A DNA stretch of 64,000 bases from assembly GCA_013396525.1 (NCBI GenBank), contig VWYX01000783.1, positions 140,266 through 204,265 on the forward strand. Direction: 5' to 3'. The position numbers and the translations under genes were made by a program. Shown here one piece after another: positions 44,295 to 56,130 of the stretch (positions are counted from its first letter, which is position 1; each line of letters starts with the position of its first letter). This DNA comes from Chaetorhynchus papuensis (lineage: Eukaryota; Chordata; Aves; Passeriformes; Rhipiduridae). The notes beneath the pieces were generated by a model. That model saw nothing but the letters and a program-made list of their open reading frames with translations, was not told the origin of the DNA and did not search any database.

Positions 44295-44760
44295 TCAAAA
44301 GAATCACTGAATGGTTTGGGTCGGAAGGGACCTTAAAGCTCATCTCGTTCCACTCCTGCCATGGACAGGAACATCTTCCACTATCCCAGGTTGCTCCAAG
44401 CTCTGTCTACCCTGGCCTTGGACACTTCCAGGGATGGGGCAGCCACAGCTTCTCCAGGCAACCTGTGCCAGGGCCTCACCACCCTCACAGGGAGGAATTT
44501 CTTCCTAGTATCTAATCTAAACCCACACTGCTTCTGCTTACAGTCATTCCATCTTGTCCTATCACCTCCATGCCCTTGTAAAAAGTTCCTTTTCAACTTC
44601 CATGTAGGCTTCCTTCAGATACATCAAGCCTTTTTGAGGTCTCCCTGGAACTTCCTCCAGGCTGAACAACCCCAACTCTCTCTTCCTGTCCTCTTAGGAG
44701 AGATGCTTCAGCCCTCTTATCATCTGTGTGGCCCTCCTCTGGGCTGATTCAACAAATCCA
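44295..44760 (-). mobile_element. CR1 LINE 3' portion, antisense
   Basis: The + strand is the reverse complement of a CR1 3' region. It shows 'aatcactgaatggtttgggt', 'cggaagggaccttaaagctc', 'cagggatggggcagccacag', 'cttctccaggcaacctgtgc', 'ctcaccaccctcacaggga', 'atttcttcctagtatctaat' and 'ctccaggctgaacaacccca', in that order. The 3' end is at the left and abuts the minisatellite at 44013-44250. The terminal octamer repeats are reduced to one or two degenerate copies. The covered part is the 3' UTR region, not ORF2. Confidence 0.93.
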
Positions 44761-45210
44761 TGTCTTCATGGCAGGTTAAAATGTTTGGATTCCATCTACA
44801 TCTCAGGATGACCCATGACAATCTGGCTAAGGGCACTCAGCTGCTCCTTGCTCAATATTTATTTCTTGTTTCCTTTCACTGGTGTTTTTAAAACACAAAG
44901 GCAAAGAGTAAGCAGTGAACAAGCCCCTTTCTGAGCCAAGACATCAAGCAAGAAGGAAACAAAGGTGTGTTCCTCCATAATTCAGTCCCTTAAGGCCATT
45001 TTCCTTTAATTTTAGAAGAGGAAATAGATGTATCCTACACCTTGGCACAGCTTTCTCCACGCTCTGAACAATAGCAAATGCTGCAGGTTGAAGGCACAGT
45101 GGAGGAAGTTCTCAGTGGTTTTGGCTATTGCTCCAGTGAGGATTAGTCTCAGCTCAAGGACTAGTCTTGAGTCCAGAGAACATCCTTTGGAGACTCTGGG
45201 ACAGAAGAGG

Positions 45211-45323
45211 CACAGCAATGCATGCCATGTAGGAAAGATGTGAGGAGAGAAAGGATGCACTGCCACAGCAGTGCATGCCATGTAGGAAAGATGTGAGGAG
45301 AGAAAGGATGCACTGCCACAGCA
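45211..45323. repeat. 53-bp tandem duplication
   Basis: The 53-bp unit starting CACAGCA at 45211 is repeated at 45264, with a third partial start at 45317. The two full copies differ at only one visible base (CAATGCATG against CAGTGCATG), so the duplication is recent. Confidence 0.95.
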
Positions 45324-48300
45324 TGAAGCCCAAAACCAAACGTGCTGAAAGAAAAGGTTGGTGTGTCAGTGTAGGTATTCCAACAGCACAGGAACAGGTG
45401 TATCTACCACATGTCAGCTCTGTCCATACCGGATTCCCACATACCCAGGGATCTGCTGGTTACACGGGGTTCACCCCAGGCACACCTTGCTCAGTTCTGC
45501 TGCAGACAGCAGCATCCCTTCTCATCATGCAGAACTGGAAGTTGAGCTAAATTATATCCACCTGATAGGAGAAAGGTGCAACTTCATGAGCTGCTTCAGA
45601 AGGAACGTCCCACTGCACAATGCCATCCTGCCACACCCAGCAAAGCGGAGGCTGGAGAGGGAGGAGGGGAAGGTTTGCAGCTTTGTTCCAGCTTTCACCC
45701 CCCTGAGCAGCTCTTAAGAGCCCAAAAGAGAGCCAGGTGATGCTGGAGGAGGAACATCCCAGGACCCACTTCCAAAAGAAGCAAGGACATAAAGTGCCAA
45801 GAAATCAATGCCAGGGCAGGCAGAACTCCAGTACAAAATGTAGGACAGGACTGTGCCAATGGTGAACAAAATCATATCAGTTTCTTCATTCTAGGTGTCC
45901 CTTACCTGTTTTGCCCAACCAACTCAAAAATTTTATGCCATTTTGAAGCCAGGGCAGAAAAAGAGGGGCAAGAGGCTGTCTTCTCACTTTCATCCCTCCA
46001 GTCTGTTCTTTCCTCACCTTGTTGCCTTGAAAAAAGGGGAATGGACTGTGGATGCTCAGCAACCAGCTCATCCTGAGCTGGCTCCCACAGCGCCAGTGTC
46101 ACCAGTGAATGAAGCACTTTCCTCCTCCCCTGTGGCAGTATCCCTGCTGAAACAGCCCTCATCTGCTCAAAAGGACTGCACTAACAGTGCTTAGTGACCA
46201 TCTTCCAGGGTTAGTCATCATAACTTGGGCAACCAGTCTACTTACTGACTCTGTCACCCTGGATAGATGTCCACTGAAGGGTAAGGCTTAGGTTGTCACT
46301 CTGCAGGACACCTGTTTCTTGTGATTCTTGGCAGCCTGGGGCAGGCTAAACGTACAAATGGGAAAGAAATAATCTGGCAATTGCTACAGAGAATTGGAGC
46401 AGTGCACCTGTTTCCTTCAGTGTTGTCCATTTGTCAACAAAAGCAAGTTGTGGGCATGTCCACCATCCTCAGTTCCAGCACAGGAACCAGGCTGAGATGC
46501 CAATTTAAAACCAGGCAGACCCTCTTGGTGTGGCTGCTCTGAGCTGGCTGTCACAAACTACAACCAACATTTAGGGGAAAAAAAGGAAAACACAGCGCCC
46601 TCCCATAAGACAGTAGAGGTCGTTATGGCTGATATGATCAGTTGTAAAACCTGCAGGCACACATCAATCTCTCGGCCTCCTGCAAACACCTCTGCATAAA
46701 GTTTCCCAGCATCTCAAAGTGCTGGAGAACAGCCACAACAGGAAGAATGATAACTGTTCAGGAATTAGAATTGATCTCCTACCGCCTGATAAACACTGTT
46801 AGCCTGGGGTTGTTGACTTGAAGCCAAGTTCTGCTAAATGGACAAAGTTTCCAAGTCAACCCTTCCTGGTGTTTGACAAGGTAAAGGGAAGGAACTGAAG
46901 ACAGCTCAAACAAAGCAGGTATTGTTTCCAGTAGGCTGCGGAAAGATGTGAGTGCATGACCCGTCAGAAGACAGTGAGGAAAAGAAGCAGGGGTGGCATG
47001 AAAGCTCAGGCAAGCAAAGAGTCAGTTTGGATGATCAGGATGAGGAAAGCTGGGAGTATTCACCATGTGCCTCACCAAGGGAAGGGCCAAGGTCAGTAAC
47101 TTTCACTTGGCCAATGTCTGCTTGCAGGACCTGAGCAGGTCTCTATTCAAAGCTCTGCAGAATGAGGACTCCACCTCCTCTGTACCAAAGGCTAGTCATC
47201 TGCTGCATTAAAATGTGTCCCTTTCTTTACATTTAACTCCATCTTAATTCTACTTCCAACCATTAGCTTTCATTATGCTTCTCTTCTCTAACTTCTGTAA
47301 ACCACGGCATTCCTGCTTGCACATGGAGATCCTTACTGCCTGCAGTCAGTGCAACTCTTTTTTCCAGCTAAGTAAGCAGAATGCAAGGGGGGAACTGAAG
47401 CTCCATAGTGGCTTCCTGGAGGGGCTGCTCCTGGCCCAGAGAGCTGCAGGACACATCCACACCTGTTTCTTGGGGTGCTGACCAGCCTTTTCCTGCAGGA
47501 AAGGCTCCAGAGAGCACATCAGTCTTTTGGGAACTGGCTGATGTGAAACAGAACAGGGAAAGGGAGGAGCAGACATTGAGGTGTCTTTGTGGTCCCATGA
47601 GAGCCCGGGTAACCCAACAACCACACTTCTTCCAGCCCTCCAGCTAAGGTGGGAGGTTCTCTCTCCTCTTGGGAATGAGCCTGCGGAGATTGCCTGCAAA
47701 TACAGTAGCAAACACATCAGCAAAAGAGGCTGCCTGGTTTTTTATTTCTTTTCAAAATATTCTTAGTGTTGGTGAATGTTCTTAGGGACATGCTGCCTCA
47801 CAGACTCATCCTCCCTGACTCATATCCCAGATCACTCCTAAAAATTCCATGGAATCAGCAAGCAAGAATAATTAATGGGCAGACAAATTTCACATGGCCA
47901 GGACTTCACCGAGTAGTTAATTCACATAATCTGACTCACCACTGAAATATCCTCAACCTTACACAGAACAGGAGGAAAATGGGCCAGAGAGATCTGCCAT
48001 CCCACAGTAACAATTTCATGCATGAAGCGACACCTTTGCTCTGCTAAAGCCAGTGAAAATTAGGGCTGTACAAAATCTGTGCAACATAGAGAGCTGAGCA
48101 GCGTCCACAAAAAATATCCTACCCAGGAAAAATTGAGGGTTTACTAAAAAAGTAAAACATAACCCTCACAGCAACCTTCTCAACCAAGTCAATTCCCACC
48201 CTGGAGTGAAAACCACAACAATTTGTTTTGATGGTACTTTGCAGAGAGCTGGATTCAGTGGGGACACCCATCAAATCCCAACACAGATGAACTAACAGCA

Positions 48301-51300
48301 CAAAATCAGCCTCAGACCTAAGGCCTCTCAGGGACTGAGGCATACAGGGTTGTCACGTCATGTCTTTCCCAACTGGAAGAGTTTCAATAGAAATAATTTC
48401 ACAGTAAAAGGCTGTTGCACAAAAAAAAGGACCCACTTAATAAAACGAAGCCAAGTCCATCTCAAGACTTAGAAACCTATGGTCCAACTTCCTGAAGGAC
48501 TGATTAACCTACAGGTTTCACTGAAGTCAACAAAACCCACGGATTTTGCATGGGAAGGAGCAGAGGGAGAGATGCTCAGTCCCTGCTGAAAAGCCAGCAA
48601 GAGAACACAGCTATGGGTGTGAGAGGCAATTGCGAAAGGGTAAGTGTTTATCCAAGACAATTTCACAAAAAAGGAAACTTTCTTCATTCAGCCGTAAGTC
48701 TTTCAGGAAATTATTCGTTTTCCAAATGAAAACATTTTCTTTAAATTCAAAACAACTGTTTTTCTCCCAGCTTTTGTTTATAGAAGAGGGAAGTGTTTCA
48801 GCTCTGTCCTTTTCCATCCTTCCTCCACAAAATGTCAACCAAGCCTTGTGTCTTGGGCTGGGAAGTCATTTTTCAGAAAAAAAAGGAGTGTTGTGAGGCT
48901 TTGCTCAACAGCTGCTGCAGAGGGGAAGGGGAAGGGAAGAGAAATTCTGCTCTTCTTCACCTGCTAGCGATGGGCACAAGGCTGTTTGTAATGAGCTCGT
49001 TAGAGCCCAAGGCTGACTGCCAGAAAAGCAAAGGGGAAAATCAATTCATTCACCTCTTCAAGAGCCATTTAAGCAGTCCTAATCAGAAAACAAGCATCTA
49101 GTTCACTCCTACTTCTTCCACCTTGGTACTTTTTATGTAAGACAGATGCCTCCTCTGGGTTGCAGGCACATGTGGTCTGTATGCAATGAGTGAGCAATTT
49201 CCAATCCACAAAATAAATGTCCTGTTGTCTTTTGCTCTTCTGATCTCCTGTTTCATTGCAGTGTTGCCAGCATCCCTAGGAAGCCACACAAAAAATTCCC
49301 AGGCTTTGTGCTATAACTGAGTCTATCGCTAAGCCCAGCTTTGCCAGGAGTGGGGACATCTCAGAGGTGACATCTGGTCCTATCCTCCACCACACCAAGA
49401 GCTGTGGTATTAATGGGACCAATCAGGCAAACAATTTGCTTGTCATTTAAATCTTATGGATGCTGAAACAAAACAAAATTGAATAAAAACCACAGGCCAT
49501 GGACACAGGACCTGTCTCTGAGTGTGTCAGCTGCCTTTTGCCTCTGTGAAAATCAACAGCATCTAAACATGTAACCAAATTGAGAACATATTGGTAAATC
49601 CATCCAATTACAGGAATGGATGTGCCTGGGTGGGAAAGAAGAGGTGTCAGCCCGAGGGCAATCCTGAGTAGTTGTTACAAAGCAGCACGAGACAATACAC
49701 TGCTTCCAGGAGCACCTGCAGAAATGAGAGGGACACACAGCACCACCTGAGATTAACAAGGGAAAAAAGGATGAAAACATAGTAAAGAACGAGCTCCCCA
49801 GCTCTCTCTGCTCCTGTTACATGTCCTTGGGAGCAGCCAACACAACATGCCTCACCCTAATTGAGGTAAGGGGTCTCTCTGCCACATCTGCAGCCTCAGA
49901 TGTTAGTCTGGTACACCCAGGTCCTCCCACGTACTCCCACACCCCTCCTGGTGCCAGCACCAGCCCTTTGGCAGCCCCCACGCACACTGACCTGGTGAAA
50001 ATAACCTGCACAGAAAGAAGAGGCTGGTTTTCAGCTCCTTGGTCTGACTCACTGCCCAACCACACAAGCAGCAGTGCTGCTGTAAGATGGACAGTGGGAA
50101 AAAGCATCCCAAAGTGGGGAGAGGAGCGGGAAACCACAGCCCAGCTGGATCCCACTTGGGACAGCTCTCTGTGGCCATCTGCTTCCCATGGTAGTCCATG
50201 CTGCCATTCCCTTTCTGCTTTTTGACATCTAACCTAACCCAACACACCCACAACTGTTTTCACTTTCAAGCAAACCAGGCTGGAAAACTGAATTCCTGGG
50301 GCACAGCATAGTCTTTGCACACTGTCAGACAGCGTGGCTGTCCTGCTATCTGAGCTGGCTGACGTGCTTCAGAAGAGCTCATATGTGCACAGCTCTCTGA
50401 GGCTTTCAGCTGCAGCCCTCACCACTTATGTTCTGCCTTTCAATTACAACCTCCCCAATTGCTCTGTGCAGCCATCTGAGAGTGACCAACAAACCCAACA
50501 GTTTTGTTTCAAAGGTTGCTCCTTTGCTGGGGAGGTCTGTGTCTGGGCAGAGGAACAAGAGCGGGGCAGAGGAACATGGCAGACAAGCAGCGCTCCCATG
50601 GTTCATATGGGGCGCCCCAGTTCCCAGAGCCAGACCCTGCTGCCTGTCTCTGGTGCTGCCCTTTATTCACCTGGGAGCACCATGTATCTCCAAACAATCC
50701 TGTTGTCTGCCACTGGTGGCCTCCTGTGTCAAGACCACCCTGTGTGTAAGCTTTAGAGGGAAGCCCCATCCTTTCCAAGATAAAAATCCACTGGAGAGAA
50801 AGTTCACTTCAGTACACGTTATATCTGATTATCCAAAACACAGCACAGTCTCCTGGCTGCTTCCTTGGCAGTGTGACACACACTTCCAGCACCCTCCAAC
50901 AGCCAGCCCTCTCATCTTGGATGAGGAGTTGGCCATAGGAGTAACCACCTCCACACAAGATTGCTGAAATTCCCAGACTCCGAAATCCCCAGGATATTCA
51001 CTTGCCAGCTCCCACCAGCATTTTGATCTTCGCAGCCTCAGTGAAGATGAGCTGGGGAAAGATGATGGGTGTTGCAAGATAGGTGGGTGTTGCTCTATTC
51101 ATGGAGGCAGCAGGTACTTTCCTAATGTCCCTGATTGCCCCCGAGTTGTTTCCCCTCACCTTGAACCCTTCTAGTCCTTTGCTGCCTGGTAAAGTCCAAG
51201 AAAGACACAGGGGATTTTGGGGGTTCAGTTTTGTTATTTAGCATCATGTGAGGAGTCATTTATAAATTTAATTTAACTCTGTGAGCTGCTTTGATTTTTT

Positions 51301-53392
51301 TACACAAGTATGACACTAGGTGTGCAGATCTTTGCTTGCATTGATAGTGAACAACTTAAGAGCCCTACAGAAAAGAACAAGTGCCTGCCAAAGACAAATT
51401 GCTTTCATTCTCTTCCCTCCCCCTACAAGGAGGCAAGAAGGATATTGCAATAGGTGTTGTATTCCCCACCCACATTTTTTTCTCACTGCCAAACACATTG
51501 CATCAGGAACAATTAGAAACTTTTTCCTTGTGTGGGCCCTTAGTCTATATATAAAATGCACAAACATTTTTCTTCTTTAAAACCAAGGAAAGCAAAATCC
51601 CACCTCCTGCATGGACTCACTTTCAGGGAGCCAGTTCAGCTGATAAGGTGAGGAACTCTACTTGAAAGATAGCTACTGCCACAGAGGCAGAGCTGATCTC
51701 CCAGCCTTAGGAAGGGACAAAAGGATGCTCAGGGGCTGTTCATTCCATCAAGGAGACAAAGATAAAAGGAAAAAGAGCTTTCTGAACATTACAGCTGCAC
51801 GCACGCACCACAGAAGGATTGCAGAAAATATAGCTTAGATCTGCAACTACTTCTGCTTCTGCCAATGATGGCACGTTGTTCCCCAAAGGACCTTCCCAGG
51901 AAGCAGGGGTCTAAAACTCAGTGTGATAAACTGGCACAGCATGATTGAAACCAGATGGACATTGAACACCTGACCCCAGATGGGAACTGGAACATCCATT
52001 ACCAGCACTGCATGCAGAAGCACCAACTCAGCAGCCATCATCAGCATGAGGGCCCAGCTAAGATCAGTGCTTGGCACTTATCAGACAGACTGAGAGCAAT
52101 AAGTGATGGTTCATATCGAGACATTCAGGCAGGTGCTGGCAGGGCCTGTCCAAAGCAACATCCTCGTCTAGAAGAGGTGCTTCAATCTCAGCTGTGTCTT
52201 AGGATGTACAGTCCAGACAAAGAAAAGCACAATGCATAATCCTCCACAAGCAGTTGCAGCAAATATTTCAAGCAGCAGCTTCGTTTTGTTTCATGCAGTC
52301 ACTTTTTAACGCTGGTTAGTGCTCAGACCTGTCCTGCACGCTTGCTCCCACTGCCCCCCTGTCCACAACACAGCAGGACTTCACAGGAGTTCCAGCTACC
52401 AGCAGCTGAACTACAGGGCTGGGACTTCATTCTTGAGGGGTGCAACTGGAGTCAGTAACCCCATTGCATGGGGCTGTGGGCTGGCAGTGGGCTGCCAGGG
52501 ACCACAAGGGAGGGGCTGCACTGGCTGTGTCCAGCTGGGGGTCAGGACAGAGAGGCATCATTTAGCCCTAGCACTTTATCCAGGATCCCCCAGGAAAATT
52601 GCATCTGGTGTTCTGACCTGAGTCAGGTTTTGTTCAGGATCAAATATGTGTGAGATCTTTATTCCAGAGCTAGGACTGTGATGAGGTGGAGCAGAGCAGG
52701 GCAGAAGCCCTTGCTGGCTGACCATGTGCACCTTCATCCCCCTGCCAAGGGCTGAGCCCAGCAGCCTTCACCACTAAGCTGCTGTGCCTGCCCCAGGCAG
52801 TGTTCCCCTCGCCAAGGGTTCTCCGGGGTCCCGTGCATCTCCAGCCCTCACCCCCCACCCAGGACTGCTGGCAGCAGCAGTGGCCCCAGCAAGAAGCAGG
52901 CATCAATCTATCACAGTGGGTTATCACTTTCTCTCCTCTGACACAAAATTAAATGCTCCCCACCTTGCTGCCAGCAGCCTTAACCACATCACAAACAAGG
53001 AGGAATCTACAGAAGTATTCAAAACATCTGGATGTTATGCCACCACGGCAATTAAATCCATGCTCACTTTCTCACACAGTGCCTGGGGGGAAACCGACAG
53101 CACAGCAGGGCAGAGGAGGACATGCCGTGGTAATCTCGGCTTCCTCAAAGCCCAGATTCGTGTTGCAACCTCTGAAACCACCCTTAGTGGCAGGCGTTGT
53201 CCCAGGAGCCTTGTCCTTGCTGTACGGGGGGGCCCCTGTCTTTGGAAGACAATCCATGTGCCCATGAGGGACTGCAATGCCCAGGACTGCCTCTCCGGTG
53301 CCCGCCTTTAGCAGCCACTGTGGAGCTGGGGCAGAGCAGCAGCCGAGCTGGGCTGAGGAAGTGGAATATCCCCCTGCTCATGGCCAGCAGAA

Positions 53393-53975
53393 TCACAGAA
53401 TCACGGAATATCCTGAGTTAGGAGGCATCCAAAAGGATCATCGAGTCCAGCTCCCGGCCCTGCACAGACACCCCTCAAACCCAACCTTTGGCACCCCGAA
53501 AGGGTTGGCCAAAACGCCCTGGAAGTTTTGGCGGCTTGGGGCCCGTGCCAATCCCCTGGGAACCTGTTTCGTTCCCCGAAACCCCCTGGGGAAGGACCCT
53601 TTTCCGGTTTTCCAACTTAAACTTCCCTGACACAGCTCCAGCCGTTCCCTGGGTCCTGTCCCTGGTCCCAGAGAGCAGAGCTCAGTGCCTGCCCCTCCTC
53701 TTCCCCTCACGAGAAGCTGGAACTGCGATGCCTCCCCTCAGTCTCCTCCAGCTGAACAGACCAAGTGCCCTCAGCTGCTCCCCACACAGCTTCCCCTCAA
53801 GGCCCCTCACCATCCCTGTGCCCTCCTTTGGACACTGTATAATGGCTTTATGTCTTTCTTCCATTGTGGCACCCAAAACTTCACACAATATTCTAGGTGA
53901 GGCTGTCCCAGTGCAGAGCAGAGAGGGACAATCCCCTCCCTGGCCTGGTGCCTCCAGGACACGGTGCTTTCAGGG
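53393..53975 (-). mobile_element. CR1 LINE 3' portion including the ORF2 C-terminus, antisense
   Basis: On the + strand it begins with agaatcacagaatcacggaa (CR1 3' octamers, reversed) and continues through 'atcatcgagtccag'-like words. A distorted middle follows (about 53478-53625). It then runs to 'ctcagtgcctgcccctcctc', 'ccagctgaacagaccaagtg', 'ggcccctcaccatccctgtg' and 'aacttcacacaatattctag'. On the - strand the left part of ORF2 reads PHLEYCVKFWVPQWKKDI, the conserved C-terminal block of CR1 ORF2. The antisense + strand frames of 198 and 117 aa over this stretch are shadows of the retroposon. Confidence 0.93.
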
Positions 53976-53989
53976 AGCTGTGCCATGCC

Positions 53990-54235
53990 AGGCTCCTCTC
54001 CCTGCTCCGGAGCTGTGGCTGCTGCCCGAGGAGGAGGCCGGGCAGGGATCCACGGCGGGCAGGCGAGGACAGCAGTGCAGCTGAGGTGCTTCCAGCACTC
54101 TCCCCCCACAGCCTGCTAGAACAGGCCCGTCTGCTCCCTCCTTCCCCGGGTGCACTGCAGAGCCGGGCTCTCCCCACCAGCCCGCCTGGGGGCCAACGGC
54201 ACCCCCATGGAAGACTTCTCGTGGATCTCTATTCC
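53990..54235. other. Small CpG-dense, GC-rich patch
   Basis: Unlike its surroundings, this stretch has many CpG dinucleotides (for example in CTCCGGAG, GCCCGAGG, GGCCGGG, CACGGCGGGC, CCCCGGG and AACGGC) and few A or T. It lies just beyond the CR1 5' break. I recognise no exon in it. It may be a small CpG island or an unmasked GC-rich relic. Confidence 0.5.
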
Positions 54236-55919
54236 ATCAGAAAAAAAGGAGTTTTTGTCACAACACGACTGCATTGCAGCAGTGCCTCGGCTTGGTGGCA
54301 TCTCAGAGGGTGAGAGGTGGGTTCCCATCCCTTGGGCAGCCCAGGTGAGCTGCCTGGGTCCCTGCTGCTTGCACTGCCTGCAAGTGCAGCATGGCTGGCC
54401 TGAGGGAGCAGCTGGGCTGCCCAATGCCCAAACTTTCCAACCCTCTCCCTTGAACCTGCCTAAAAAAAATCTGCTTGGAAATTCCTCATCACAACCACCA
54501 ATACCCACTTTTATTTTCTGCATCAGGCACACAACAGAAAAGAAACCATTAAAGTTTAAGTCATTTAATTAGCCACATTTTGACATCCAATCATTTCTAT
54601 CACCGGCACTGAGTTTCCAGTGAGGAAGTTGAGGAGAATAAGAACACCACCTTGAAGTCAGATAGGAGATTCCTGCTGGAGGGCTGTACAGGAGCTCCCC
54701 AGCACTCACTGTCTGTTATCCCTGAACAAAATCCCAAGCCAGCATCCAAACATAGCTCGTGTTACCTCCCAGTCTCTCACCCTTAGGCTCCTGTTGCTTT
54801 CAATGCCTTTGGACAAGGCACATGCTCTCTCAATTATCTTTTCAGCAGAAGCTTCTAGTTTATTTGCGGCCTCAAATACCTTTTTGTTCCGGCTGATTTC
54901 ATTACCTGGTAGAAACATGCTCCTTGCAGCACGGGTGAGTTTGGCTTTACATAGATGTGTGCTGCCTAATGAAACAGGGCCTTGCTTACTCACTAAAGTT
55001 CCTAGAAGTTCATTCAGCAGAAATAAAGAACAATTTGACAACTTGGCTACCAGGCTACAGGCTGCTGGCCAGTTTACAAATCAGTAACCAACCAGATGAG
55101 ACTAAAATCCTCTGCCTGGGTTCAGCTGGATGAGCTATTTTTGTGAATAGTGTATTTTCTGGGAAAAAGCCATTTCAGATGGACTGTCAAGAACTGCAAG
55201 TTCAGGTCAAGTGGAGCAAAGAGTTCCAGCTGAAAACAAGCAGGAAAAAAAATTGTAGCATTGAAAAAGTTTAGTCTGTCACCCCTGAAAATTATTTGTT
55301 CCAGAAATGTCAAATGGAAACTTCTTGCTTTTTCACTTCAGGATGGAAATTTTCATTTAAAGATTGACCTAAATTTCTATAAGGAAGATATTAATTAACA
55401 GGAAGAAGAAGCAGACTATATCACTCTGGATCATGTATAGCATTTCATGATGGTAAGAAATGCTTGGCTTCCTTTTTTTATTTTTCTAGGGGAAAAAAAT
55501 CCTGATCTTCTTTGTCTTGAACCAGCACTTCTCCCAAAAACATTTACCTTAGCCACTGAGCAAAACCATGACCACCTCCTTACTGGGTGTTGCAAACACT
55601 AAGAACAGCTCATAGCACGCCTTCAACACTACTGTTTTTAATGTGCACAACCAGGACCACAGAGAATTTACTCCTCAATATATCCAGGGACATAGGATGG
55701 GCAAGGAGAATCAGAAGAAAACTTCAGATCTTTTGATACACATTTTCCTGTAATACATTAAGTATGGCTGTCACTGACAGGGATCCTTTTTCTCCAGCTA
55801 AATGAAGGCTTAACTCTCGTCCCAGGGTCTTTTGAGGAACATTTTAGAGTCACAGCATTATCAACATGGGAAAATTAAATGCAGAGAGGTTTTTGAGCTG
55901 TGATTATGTAATAAAGCAG

Positions 55920-56130
55920 CCTGCAAATTTGGGGCGCCTGTGCTTTTGGCTGCCCGACTTTAGATACCCGCAGCCTGATTTGCATGAGCATTAATGCACC
56001 CAGAACTCCTACTGAGATCAAAAAAACAACTCAGTGCCTCTGCAAAAACAGGTTGCTGGCATCCAAAAGCAGAGGCACGTGCATTTTTCCAAAATCTGGG
56101 TCTGCACCTCTCATCTCAGGTGGCCTCTGA
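55920..56130. repeat. Possible ancient amniote interspersed repeat
   Basis: Words such as 'tttggctgcccgactttaga', 'cagaactcctactgagatca' and 'ccaaaatctgggtctgcacc' resemble a repeat common in reptile and bird genomes, of the form 'aggcacctaactttaggcac...tgggagctg...aaaatctggcc'. The identification is from memory and the copy is very degraded. Confidence 0.3.

Noticed and set aside
50428..50967. 179-aa + frame, with overlapping 140-aa frame
   Set aside because: No recognisable domain, overlapping frames of equal quality, and no splice or promoter context. Treated as chance.
52784..53311. 175-aa + frame
   Set aside because: GC-rich sequence with overlapping frames on both strands and no known motif.
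53488..54084. 198-aa + frame
   Set aside because: It runs through the antisense of a CR1 copy and its distorted middle; the composition explains the open frame.
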